Source: Candidatus Poribacteria bacterium
Lineage (GTDB): Bacteria > Poribacteria > WGA-4E > WGA-3G
Assembly: GCA_009839745.1 (NCBI GenBank)
Contig: VXPE01000041.1
Location: forward strand, 89,677-153,676
Direction of reading: 5' to 3'
DNA: 64,000 nt
Part shown: positions 1 to 6,994 of the stretch, piece after piece
Layout: each line of letters starts with the position of its first letter
Numbering within the stretch: position 1 is the stretch's first letter
The notes under the pieces: model-generated
Databases searched by the model: none
What the model saw: the letters and a program-made list of their open reading frames with translations, nothing else
Told to the model about the DNA's origin: nothing
Program-made: the position numbers and the translations under genes

Positions 1-831
1 ATCCGCCGCGGTTGACTGCAGTCCGGCGCCGCCCGAATGGAAAAAACTCAGCGGTCCGCTGGAAACCGGAGCGTTCTCAAGCACCTGAATACCGCCGTCT
101 TCCGAGGGTTCATACAACGTCATGTATCTATCAGCCTTTTCGTCCGGCACTGAGAAAGCGGTATCAACCATACCCAAAGGCTCCAAAATCTGGGTTTTCA
201 GGAATTCCGCAAACGGCATTCCAGAGACGACCTCCACGAGGTAGCCGAGGACATCGGTAGACATCCCGTAATTCCATGCGGCACCTGGATTGTGCAAGAG
301 CGGAATATTACCGAGTTCGTTTGCCATGTTTGCGAGGTCCCCTTGGTAGTAATTCGCGTCTCTATACCGCTGATGAATCGGGTGCTCCCCATCCCCGCCA
401 TAGATAAGCCCGGAGGTGTGTGTGAGGAGATGCTTTACCGTCATTTCGGTTTCCGCGTCAACAATAGCCGCGCCACCCTCCGTGTAAACCTGCATGTCTT
501 TGAAAGCGGGAATCAATTCAGAGACCGGGGTGCCGAGTTGGAAATGTCCTTCCTCGTAGAGCATCATCACCGCGATACTGGTAATCGGCTTCGTCATTGA
601 ATAGATGCGTAAGATGGTATCAAATTCTATCGGTTTCGCAGTAGCAACATCCTGCATACCGAACTTCTCAAAATGGACGAGTCTCCCCTTACGCGCGATC
701 ATCGTCAACGCCCCCGGGATTTTGCCATCGTCCACCCAGCGTTGCATCACTGGCGCGATGCGCTCCAAACGCGATGTGGACATGCCGACATCTTCAGGGA
801 TGGCGCGCGGTAATCCTTCATACAATGTCAT
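1..831 (-). CDS. Serine hydrolase, beta-lactamase/esterase family (3' end off the window)
   Basis: The minus frame opens at an ATG at 831 and stays open to the window edge, so about 277 N-terminal residues are seen and the C-terminus is missing. It reads MTLYEGLPRAIPEDVGMS, then the SxxK nucleophile motif as YSMTKPITS, the family YxN position as YGM in AAWNYGMSTDVLGYL, and a C-terminal HSGGAGL loop. This is the class C beta-lactamase/penicillin-binding-protein fold (PF00144), usually an esterase or peptidase outside resistance contexts. No signal peptide is seen. It is the first of three tandem paralogues and is closest to the next one, so recent duplication is likely. Substrate unknown. Confidence 0.88.
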   Translation of the reverse strand, partial: MTLYEGLPRAIPEDVGMSTSRLERIAPVMQRWVDDGKIPGALTMIARKGRLVHFEKFGMQDVATAKPIEFDTILRIYSMTKPITSIAVMMLYEEGHFQLGTPVSELIPAFKDMQVYTEGGAAIVDAETEMTVKHLLTHTSGLIYGGDGEHPIHQRYRDANYYQGDLANMANELGNIPLLHNPGAAWNYGMSTDVLGYLVEVVSGMPFAEFLKTQILEPLGMVDTAFSVPDEKADRYMTLYEPSEDGGIQVLENAPVSSGPLSFFHSGGAGLQSTAAD

Positions 832-850
832 TAAAAAACTCCTATGAGAT

Positions 851-875
851 AGTTATCAGTTGTCAGTTAAAGAGA
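851..875. repeat. Heptad-like repeat
   Basis: The intergenic spacer contains AGTTATCAGTTGTCAGTTA, that is AGTTATC-AGTTGTC-AGTTA, a seven-base periodic motif. Related strings occur at 5867-5890, 18235-18320, 49028-49120 and 50644-50665, always between genes. It resembles the short tandemly repeated sequences of cyanobacteria in form only. Confidence 0.6.
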
Positions 876-910
876 TCCCGACGGATATTATATTCCTCTT
901 AGGACAACCG

Positions 911-2095
911 CTAATCGGTGAGAGCCTGATAGGTTAGAACCCGGAATTGGGCGTGGAACGGAGAATCGGCACCGACCAATTGGGTCATGAAAATGCCGAT
1001 TAAATCTTCCACAGGATCGATCCAAAATGTAGTGCTTGCCATGCCGCCCCAACTGCAAGTGCCTACGGAACCGAGCGTGTGCGTTTCAGCGACATCCGTG
1101 ACGACGGAGAATCCGAGTCCGAAACCGACACCTGTCCGATCAGGGGCTAACCAATCGGGAGGCACATGATTCATCCTGATGAGTTCGGCGGTCTTTCGTC
1201 CGAGGAGCCGCTCGCCATCGAGTTCACCGTCGTTGAGCACCATTTGGCAGAACCGGAGATAATCCGGAGCGGTCGATTGTAGCCCGCCACCACCAGAGTG
1301 GAAAAAACTTAGGGGTCCGGTTGCAGCATGGACTTTCTCAATTGCCTGCAGCTCACCCTCTTCCCCGAATTCGTATACCTTTGAATATCGGTTAGCGTTC
1401 TCAACTCGCACTGAAAAACCGGTGTCATCCATACCTAAAGGCTCAAAAATACGAGTCTTCAAAAACGTTTCAAACGGCATACCCGAGACGATTCCGACAA
1501 GGTAGCCGAGTATATCAATAGCCATACCGTATTTCCAGGCGGTCCCGGGTTGATGAAGGAGCGGGATACCGCCGAGCTTGCTTACCATGTTGGCGAGGTC
1601 ACCGCCGTAGAGATCCGCGTCTTCATATCGCTGATCGATCGGATGGTCGTCCTTATTGCTGTCATAGATAAGCCCAGCGGTATGCGTGAGCAGGTGTTTG
1701 ATTGTCACCTCGCGGTCGGCATCCACAATCGCACTGCCATCTTCCGTGTAAACCTTCATATCTTTGAAAGCGGGAACAAACTCAGAAACAGGTGTGGTGA
1801 GTTGAAAATGTCCCTCTTCGTAGAGCATCATCACCGCGACACTGGTAATCGGCTTCGTCATAGAGTAGAGGCGGAAGATGGTATCAAATTCTACGGGTTT
1901 GGCGGCGGCGATATCCTGCATACCAAATTTTTCAAAATGGACGAGTTTGCCCTCACGCGCGATCATCGTCAATGCACACGGGATTTTTCCGTTGTCAACA
2001 TAGCCCTGCATGACCGGCGCAATACGTCCTAACCGCGAGGTGGACATGCCCACATCTTCGGGGATCGCTCGCGGTAATCCTTCATATCTTGTCAT
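911..2095 (-). CDS. Serine hydrolase, beta-lactamase/esterase family
   Basis: Full-length 394-residue member of the beta-lactamase class C/esterase family (PF00144). The SxxK motif is LYSMTKPITS near residue 78, the tyrosine motif region is WKYGMAIDILGYL, and the third motif region is FFHSGGGGL. The C-terminal part holds the conserved WGGMASTTFWIDP segment before a final MTQL strand. There is no signal peptide, so it is probably cytoplasmic, unlike the neighbour at 2197-3477. It follows that gene on the same strand after a 100-base spacer and precedes the paralogue at 1-831. Likely hydrolyses esters or amides; true beta-lactamase activity is not implied. Confidence 0.92.
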   Translation of the reverse strand: MTRYEGLPRAIPEDVGMSTSRLGRIAPVMQGYVDNGKIPCALTMIAREGKLVHFEKFGMQDIAAAKPVEFDTIFRLYSMTKPITSVAVMMLYEEGHFQLTTPVSEFVPAFKDMKVYTEDGSAIVDADREVTIKHLLTHTAGLIYDSNKDDHPIDQRYEDADLYGGDLANMVSKLGGIPLLHQPGTAWKYGMAIDILGYLVGIVSGMPFETFLKTRIFEPLGMDDTGFSVRVENANRYSKVYEFGEEGELQAIEKVHAATGPLSFFHSGGGGLQSTAPDYLRFCQMVLNDGELDGERLLGRKTAELIRMNHVPPDWLAPDRTGVGFGLGFSVVTDVAETHTLGSVGTCSWGGMASTTFWIDPVEDLIGIFMTQLVGADSPFHAQFRVLTYQALTD

Positions 2096-2120
2096 TAAGT
2101 CTCCTATATTAGCCGTCAGC

Positions 2121-2172
2121 CGTAGGGACGGGGTTTCCCCATCCGTGCGGGCGAGGAAACCTCGCCCCTACG
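2121..2172. repeat. Palindromic intergenic repeat
   Basis: A symmetrical sequence begins CGTAGGGACGGGG and ends CCTCGCCCCTACG, with inner arms GCGAGG and CCTCGC. It belongs to a dispersed set of short palindromes with a GGTT..AACC-like core, also seen at 9509-9532, 17175-17197, 45878-45902 and 62517-62538. Probably REP-like; function unknown. Confidence 0.65.
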
Positions 2173-2196
2173 ATAGCCGACAGTTTCGGATAGCCA

Positions 2197-3477
2197 TTAT
2201 TTGGTTAATGCCTGATATGTCAATGCTTTAAAGCGTTGTTGGAAAGGGTAAGGATTATTGTGAATCTGCGTCATGAGCACGCCGACCACCTCTTCGACAG
2301 GATCGATCCAGAAGATGGTCGCGGCGGCACCGCTCCAACTGAAACTCCCAACGGACTCCGGCGTGTCTTTGGATTCTTTATCACCCTCATCATCTTTATC
2401 ACCCTTATCATCAAGGTCTTTTTTATGATCCTCATCATCCTCATCATCCGATTTTTTGTCATTTACGACAGAAAAACCGAGTCCAAACCAACCCTCGTGA
2501 TGCGGATACCGCATTAATTCGACCGTTTCTTTGTCCAATATACGGACCCCCTCGAGTTCACCCCCGTTGAGCAGCATTTGAGAAAATCGCATGTAATCCG
2601 CGGCAGTTGAGACGAGCCCGCCACCCCCGGAAGGGAAAAAAGTGAATTCACCGTCTGCGTCGGCTTTCTTTCCAACGCGTTCGAGTCCACTGTCCTTACT
2701 GAAAGTATACAGCGCGGCAAACCTGTCCCGCTTCTCTAATGGAATCGAAAATGCGGTGTCTACCATACCGAGGGGTCCAAAGATACGAGTTTGGAGGAAT
2801 TCTTCAAACGGCATTTCGGAAACGACTTCTACAAGATACCCGAGGACATCCGTAGAGACCCCGTATGTCCATCTTTCACCGGGTTCGTGAACGAGTGGAA
2901 TGTCACCGAGTGTTTTCGCCATATCCACTAACGTCGCGCTGGCACCAGACATTTTCAGCGCCTTATAGCGTTCATCGACGGGTTTACTGCCCCAGCCGTA
3001 AGTCAACCCTGCGGTATGCGTGAGGAGATGCTTGATCGTCATCTCCTTCTCCGCATCCGAGATTTCGGTCTGGTCCTCGTTATAGACCTTCATGTTCCCA
3101 AATTCAGGAATAAATCGAGAAACGGGTGTATCGAGTTGAAAACGTCCCTCCTCATAGAGCATCATCACTGCCACACTGGTAATCGGCTTCGACATGGAAT
3201 AGATACGGAAGATTGTATCGGGCTCCACGGGTTTTTCGTTTTCGATATCTCGCATACCCACGGTTTCAAAATGGACGATTTTCCCACGTCTCGCGATGAC
3301 TGTCAGGAACCCGGGGAGGTTCTCGGTATCGACGTAATCTTGCAGCATCGGGCGGATGCGTTCAAGATGCTCAGGAGAAAAACCGGCATCTTCTGGTGCC
3401 GTCATCGGTAATCCTTGCCCGAAAGCGAGTGTGGTGATACAAAAAAACAGTAAACACGTGTCGTTTAATTTTTTCAA
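2197..3477 (-). CDS. Exported serine hydrolase with acidic/basic linker
   Basis: A 426-residue paralogue of the two genes on its 3' side, but with an N-terminal signal peptide (MKKLNDTCLLFFCITTLAFG). SxxK is YSMSKPITS, the tyrosine region is WTYGVSTDVLGYL, and FFPSGGGGL matches the third motif region. Between the catalytic core and the conserved GSFSWSGAAATIFWIDP segment there is an inserted tract of about 35 residues made almost only of Asp, Glu and Lys (near residues 340-375). The other two copies lack this tract. It could be a disordered linker or ion-binding stretch, or a simple-sequence expansion. Likely periplasmic hydrolase of unknown substrate. Confidence 0.92.
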   Translation of the reverse strand: MKKLNDTCLLFFCITTLAFGQGLPMTAPEDAGFSPEHLERIRPMLQDYVDTENLPGFLTVIARRGKIVHFETVGMRDIENEKPVEPDTIFRIYSMSKPITSVAVMMLYEEGRFQLDTPVSRFIPEFGNMKVYNEDQTEISDAEKEMTIKHLLTHTAGLTYGWGSKPVDERYKALKMSGASATLVDMAKTLGDIPLVHEPGERWTYGVSTDVLGYLVEVVSEMPFEEFLQTRIFGPLGMVDTAFSIPLEKRDRFAALYTFSKDSGLERVGKKADADGEFTFFPSGGGGLVSTAADYMRFSQMLLNGGELEGVRILDKETVELMRYPHHEGWFGLGFSVVNDKKSDDEDDEDHKKDLDDKGDKDDEGDKESKDTPESVGSFSWSGAAATIFWIDPVEEVVGVLMTQIHNNPYPFQQRFKALTYQALTK

Positions 3478-3504
3478 TTTCCTTTCCCCTAAAAATTTTG
3501 CTAC

Positions 3505-3690
3505 TACGGTGGGGTTGGATGAAGTTTCAATAAATATCTCGGTAATCGACGGGCATTGTCCCGCAAGTCCACACGCGACTTGCGCAGGGTTGCCCTACTA
3601 CAAACGGGTTGGTTCGTAGTAGTGCGATTTATCGCACGTTCAGATATTACCGATTTAAACTCCGAAACCTCATCAAACTACACCTACCGA
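3505..3690. repeat. Long imperfect palindrome with internal hairpins (MITE-like)
   Basis: The 225-base gap between genes is nearly filled by a nested fold. Outer arms around GATGAAGTTTC (near 3518) pair with GAAACCTCATC (near 3664). The next stem is CGGTAAT with ATTACCG. Inside are three hairpins: CGCAAGTC/GACTTGCG flanked by GGGCA/TGCCC, CTACTAC/GTAGTAG, and GTGCGA-TTTA-TCGCAC. It could be a non-autonomous mobile element or a structured RNA in the leader of the hydrolase at 2197-3477. No ORF is present. Confidence 0.7.
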
Positions 3691-3702
3691 TTTTGGAAAG
3701 CG

Positions 3703-4515
3703 CTATGGCACCCGTTTGAGGTATCCCCACCGGGTTGCGAGTTTACCACCGGGGTCAACACTGAGAATCGCAGCTAACCCGACATCCATCGCTTCCTTGA
3801 TTTCCGCTTCGGTTCGTGCGACATTGGAGATGCGTATCTCGTCAATGACACCTTTCAAGCCGTTTGCGTTATTGAGGTTCGGGACGCCGATTGTAATCGG
3901 ATCTGCACTCTGAAACGAGGTCCCATTGGGTGCCTCGATCTCCAATTCACCATCGACATACGCGCGTCCCATCTTGCCATCATAGGTAAAGGCGAGATGA
4001 TGCCATTTGTCGTCGGTGATCTTGGTTGTGCCATCTATACTAAACCCACATGCTCCATTTGCTCCAATTTCCGAATGCAACACATGTTGATCTACATGCA
4101 CCCAGATACCGTAGTTACGATTGCCACACCCTGCTTTCTGTTTGCAGACGATGCCCTGCCATTTCCCTGTGCCTTCTGCCACTTTGACCCATGCTTCAAT
4201 ACTGAGTGTTTCCAATTCCAGTTTTTTGGTAGACTCGACGACGACATAACCACTGTCATTTCCAGGAAATTCTAATCCTCCCCCGAATTCTGCCTTGACC
4301 CACTTCGGTTTCCCCGCGAATTCGCCATCGTGTCCGTTACCGGAAACGTCTTTCACGACATCGCCGGCACCTTCGTCAAAGAGCCAAACAGCGACGGTGT
4401 GTTTATCGACCTCTGCATCAACAGCGGAAGAACCGAGCAGTGCGAAGACCGTTATTGCGATGAAAAGACACTTGAGACTATAGATAGATTTTGTATCCGT
4501 CGTGTACATAGTCAT
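3703..4515 (-). CDS. Exported LamG-domain protein with WGxLK tail
   Basis: A 270-residue protein with a signal peptide (residues about 12-34, ending SSAVDAEV) and one concanavalin-like LamG/laminin-G domain. This is recognisable from VAVWLFDEGAGDVVKDVSGNGHDG, SIEAWVKV, WHHLAFTYDG and the closing GVIDEIRISNVARTEAEI. Such domains usually bind carbohydrate or act as adhesive modules. The last residues, GKLATRWGYLKRVP, match the C-terminal tails of the proteins at 6995-9193 and 43991-44779, suggesting a shared sorting or processing signal. It is transcribed away from the Gfo/Idh gene at 4694. A TTGACA box lies upstream on the minus strand at 4550-4555. Confidence 0.88.
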   Translation of the reverse strand: MTMYTTDTKSIYSLKCLFIAITVFALLGSSAVDAEVDKHTVAVWLFDEGAGDVVKDVSGNGHDGEFAGKPKWVKAEFGGGLEFPGNDSGYVVVESTKKLELETLSIEAWVKVAEGTGKWQGIVCKQKAGCGNRNYGIWVHVDQHVLHSEIGANGACGFSIDGTTKITDDKWHHLAFTYDGKMGRAYVDGELEIEAPNGTSFQSADPITIGVPNLNNANGLKGVIDEIRISNVARTEAEIKEAMDVGLAAILSVDPGGKLATRWGYLKRVP

Positions 4516-4593
4516 ATCCCCCTTTGTTGCGATATTCTATCAGAAAACGAATGTCAAGTCAAACATTTGGTCGCGCGTTCAGAGATAAAAATG

Positions 4594-4622
4594 TTGACAG
4601 GAGACACTGTATCGCATATAAT
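4594..4622 (+). promoter_or_regulatory. Consensus sigma70 promoter
   Basis: Perfect TTGACA (4594-4599), a 17-base spacer and perfect TATAAT (4617-4622) lie 72 bases before the Gfo/Idh start codon. This suggests strong constitutive expression. Confidence 0.85.
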
Positions 4623-4693
4623 TTCGCATGTTCACTTGTCGGCGTGTGTCGGACACGCGTGAATCATGCGTTGAACATACAAGGAGGCTTTAC

Positions 4694-5869
4694 ATGGGAA
4701 CCGAACGAATTAAAATGGGATTGGTCGGATGCGGGGGTATGTCCGGTGCACACATGGGTGGGTATCGCGAACTCTGGTCGAAAGGCATTAAGGATTTTGA
4801 GATCGTGGCGGCGTGCGACATCGCAGTGGAACGCGCGGAAGAACGCGCACATCAGGCACAGGAGTTCCAAGGCGGAACAAAACCTGCGGTCTACACAGAA
4901 CTTGACGAGATGTTGGCGAAACACCCCGATCTGGCGTGCGTTGACATCTGTGCCCTCCACAGCGCACATCACACGCTTGCCGTGCCTGCACTCAATGCCG
5001 GAAAACATGTTATTATTGAAAAGCCGTTCGGTATTACCATGCGGGCATGCAAACTGATGATGGATGCCGCGGATCGAAACGATAAGATTATCTCCGTCGC
5101 TGAAAACTATCGTCTCGCACGCATTCAACGCACCCGAAGTTGGGCAATCGCCCAAGGACGTATCGGGGACCCGCGTATGTTCTTCTGGGTAGAGGTCAGT
5201 GAAGGCTTAGGGAAATGGGGATGGCGCAACTTTAAGATGGATGCAGGCGGCGGCTGGGCATTAGACGGGGGTGTGCATTTCACAGACCTGATGCGCTATA
5301 TTCTCGGTATGGAAGCCGAGGAGGTCTATGCGATCAACAAGGCTTATGAACCCTTCCGCTACGACAACCCCGCAGAAAGAGAAGGCGGATACGCCGTTGA
5401 CGTTGAGGACGCGATGATCGCCACCATCAAGTTTGAACAGGGCGTTACAGCGCAGTGGACATGGGTCGGCTCTGCTCCCGGACACGCTTTCCGTCAACAT
5501 ACCGTTTACGGCAGCGAAGGCTCGCTGGATTGGAACCAAGGGTTGGTGCCGCGCGGCGGCGAACCGATCTCCAACGATGACCTCATGCAAGAATTCACGA
5601 ATAGCCTCAGCGACTCGGAACGGGAATACTACTTCCCAGGCGGTGTGGAGGATACCGTCGCGATTGAACTGAAATACTTCGCCGATGCCATTCGGAGCGG
5701 TGGTAAACCGGAAGTGGATGCCGTCGAAGGCATGCGGTCGGAAGCCATTTGCATGGCAGTCTATGAATCGGGCTGGTTCGGCCGTCCAGTGACGATTGAA
5801 GAGATCGAAAACTGTGAGTTGGAAGGGTATCAGAAGGAAATTAACGATAAGTTAGGTATTGGCAATTAG
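4694..5869 (+). CDS. Gfo/Idh/MocA family NAD(P)-dependent oxidoreductase
   Basis: About 391 residues. The N-terminal Rossmann fold is shown by KMGLVGCGGMSGAHMGGY, followed by VAACDIAVERAEERA and the family signature HVIIEKPFG, whose Lys is the usual catalytic residue. The C-terminal alpha/beta domain includes WALDGGVHFTDLMRY, with the His-containing substrate motif. Members oxidise sugars, inositols and related alcohols; the exact substrate cannot be read. The frame is open further upstream to 4628, but AAGGAGG at 4681-4687 places the start at 4694. The consensus promoter at 4594-4622 drives it. Confidence 0.93.
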   Translation: MGTERIKMGLVGCGGMSGAHMGGYRELWSKGIKDFEIVAACDIAVERAEERAHQAQEFQGGTKPAVYTELDEMLAKHPDLACVDICALHSAHHTLAVPALNAGKHVIIEKPFGITMRACKLMMDAADRNDKIISVAENYRLARIQRTRSWAIAQGRIGDPRMFFWVEVSEGLGKWGWRNFKMDAGGGWALDGGVHFTDLMRYILGMEAEEVYAINKAYEPFRYDNPAEREGGYAVDVEDAMIATIKFEQGVTAQWTWVGSAPGHAFRQHTVYGSEGSLDWNQGLVPRGGEPISNDDLMQEFTNSLSDSEREYYFPGGVEDTVAIELKYFADAIRSGGKPEVDAVEGMRSEAICMAVYESGWFGRPVTIEEIENCELEGYQKEINDKLGIGN

Positions 5870-5902
5870 TTACCAGTTGTCAGTTAAGAGGTTTTTTTAA
5901 AC

Positions 5903-5999
5903 TAAAGCGCGTAGCCCGTAAGCGTAGCGGAGGGCGGATATGAGCAACGCACGTCAAACTTCAAACGTCCGATGTTCCTCCGCAAGGTAAAATTAAAAT
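5903..5999 (+). repeat. Dispersed repeat ending at a start codon
   Basis: After a heptad-like CAGTTGTCAGTTA, this spacer holds GTAGCCCGTAAGCGTAGCGG and ends CCGCAAGGTAAAATTAAAAT directly before the ATG at 6000. The AAGG within it is the only Shine-Dalgarno match for the downstream gene. Copies with the same last 20-25 bases precede genes at 10161, 19849, 25108, 31287, 50520 and 56575. Confidence 0.75.
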
Positions 6000-6800
6000 A
6001 TGGATCGATTGAATGGGAAAGTTGCGATTGTTACAGGTGCCGGCAAAAAAGGGGAGGTTGACGGCACTGGCTATGCGACCTCAATGCTCTTCGCGAGAGA
6101 GGGTGCGAAAGTGCTATTGGCGGACATCTCCCTTGAGAATGCCAACGCCACGCTCGCAGCGATTGAGGCAGAAGGCGGCGAAGCCTCGATATTCATCGGC
6201 GATGTGTCTACAGAGGAAGCCTGCGCTGGGATGGTAGAAGCCGCCGTCGAACGTTTTGGGAAAGTGAACGTCCTCTTCAACAACGTCGCGCTTGGCGGCG
6301 GTGGGACGGTCACACAGGTAGACGAGGCGGTGTGGGACAGAGTCATGGAGGTCAACCTCAAAAGCATGATTCTGGCGTGTAAGCACGCCGTGCCACGGAT
6401 GGCTGAGGCAGGAGGCGGCTCAATTATCAACGTCTCGTCCATCGATGCGTTGCGTGCGGGGTGGGTTCGGAACTTGCCGTATGCTGCTGCAAAGGGTGGG
6501 ATGATTTCTGCGACAACCGTGATGGCGGTTCATCACGGACGCGACAACATCCGGGTGAACTGTATCGCGCCCGGACACCTCTACGCTTCGTTCCCTGCGC
6601 CGTATATGAGCGAAGAGGAGCGGGAGCGGCGACGGCTTATCGGACCGCTCGGCACGGAAGGGACTGCCTGGGACGTGGCATGGGCAACCGTTTTTCTCGC
6701 CAGCGACGAATCGAAATGGATCTCCGGTGTTACTTTTCCGATTGATGCGGGTTTACTCGCAGCGACACCGCTTGCTGTCGTGCATCAGCTTGATGAATAA
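6000..6800 (+). CDS. Short-chain dehydrogenase/reductase (SDR)
   Basis: A 266-residue classical SDR. The NAD(P)-binding TGxxxGxG motif appears as VTGAGKKGEVDGTGYA with a small insertion near residues 14-22. NNVALGGGG replaces the usual NNAG, the catalytic Ser lies in INVSSIDALRAG, and YAAAKGG carries the YxxxK catalytic pair. The C-terminus has the usual GVTFPIDAG ending. It probably oxidises or reduces a small alcohol or ketone in the cytoplasm; substrate unknown. Its ribosome binding site lies inside the repeat that abuts the ATG. It is co-directional with the Gfo/Idh gene, which may share a pathway. Confidence 0.93.
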   Translation: MDRLNGKVAIVTGAGKKGEVDGTGYATSMLFAREGAKVLLADISLENANATLAAIEAEGGEASIFIGDVSTEEACAGMVEAAVERFGKVNVLFNNVALGGGGTVTQVDEAVWDRVMEVNLKSMILACKHAVPRMAEAGGGSIINVSSIDALRAGWVRNLPYAAAKGGMISATTVMAVHHGRDNIRVNCIAPGHLYASFPAPYMSEEERERRRLIGPLGTEGTAWDVAWATVFLASDESKWISGVTFPIDAGLLAATPLAVVHQLDE

Positions 6801-6831
6801 GCGCATTTGATAAACATGCCACCCCAGCGGA

Positions 6832-6858
6832 ATGTATCGCGAGCACAGCTCGCTCCTA
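6832..6858. repeat. Small palindrome GCGAGC-ACA-GCTCGC
   Basis: A perfect six-base-arm palindrome, GCGAGCACAGCTCGC, lies in the spacer after the SDR gene. It resembles other intergenic palindromes of this window; no role can be assigned. Confidence 0.45.
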
Positions 6859-6910
6859 CAACACAGGAAGGGTTGAACCGATCCGGCCGGTAAAACAGGC
6901 ACAGATGATA

Positions 6911-6949
6911 GAAAAAAAAACGGGCAACGGACCGAAGTCCATTGCCCGT
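6911..6949 (-). terminator. Rho-independent terminator with UUCG tetraloop
   Basis: On the minus strand the stem ACGGGCAATGGAC pairs with GTCCGTTGCCCGT around a TTCG loop closed by C-G, with one G-U pair. It is followed by a run of nine Ts. It lies 46 bases past the stop of the surface protein at 6995-9193 and is a clean intrinsic terminator for it. Confidence 0.92.
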
Positions 6950-6994
6950 TGATTATTTCAGGGATTGAAATTAGAATATTCGTTGGTTGATTGG

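Noticed and set aside
1-831. First hydrolase copy as a truncated pseudogene
   Set aside because: The frame is intact up to the window edge; only the window cuts it.
911-2095. True antibiotic-resistance beta-lactamase
   Set aside because: Sequence only shows the fold shared with esterases and peptidases; there is no ampR neighbour and no signal peptide.
2271-2517. Lys/Asp- or Ile/Leu-rich frames opposite the hydrolase gene
   Set aside because: They are other-frame readings of the simple-sequence tract inside 2197-3477.
3505-3690. Cloverleaf-like fold as a possible tRNA
   Set aside because: It is too long, lacks TPsiC and anticodon-loop sequence features, and has no CCA end; treated as a repeat.
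4628-4693. Longer N-terminus for the Gfo/Idh protein
   Set aside because: The extra 22 residues overlap the promoter-proximal leader, and AAGGAGG points to the ATG at 4694.
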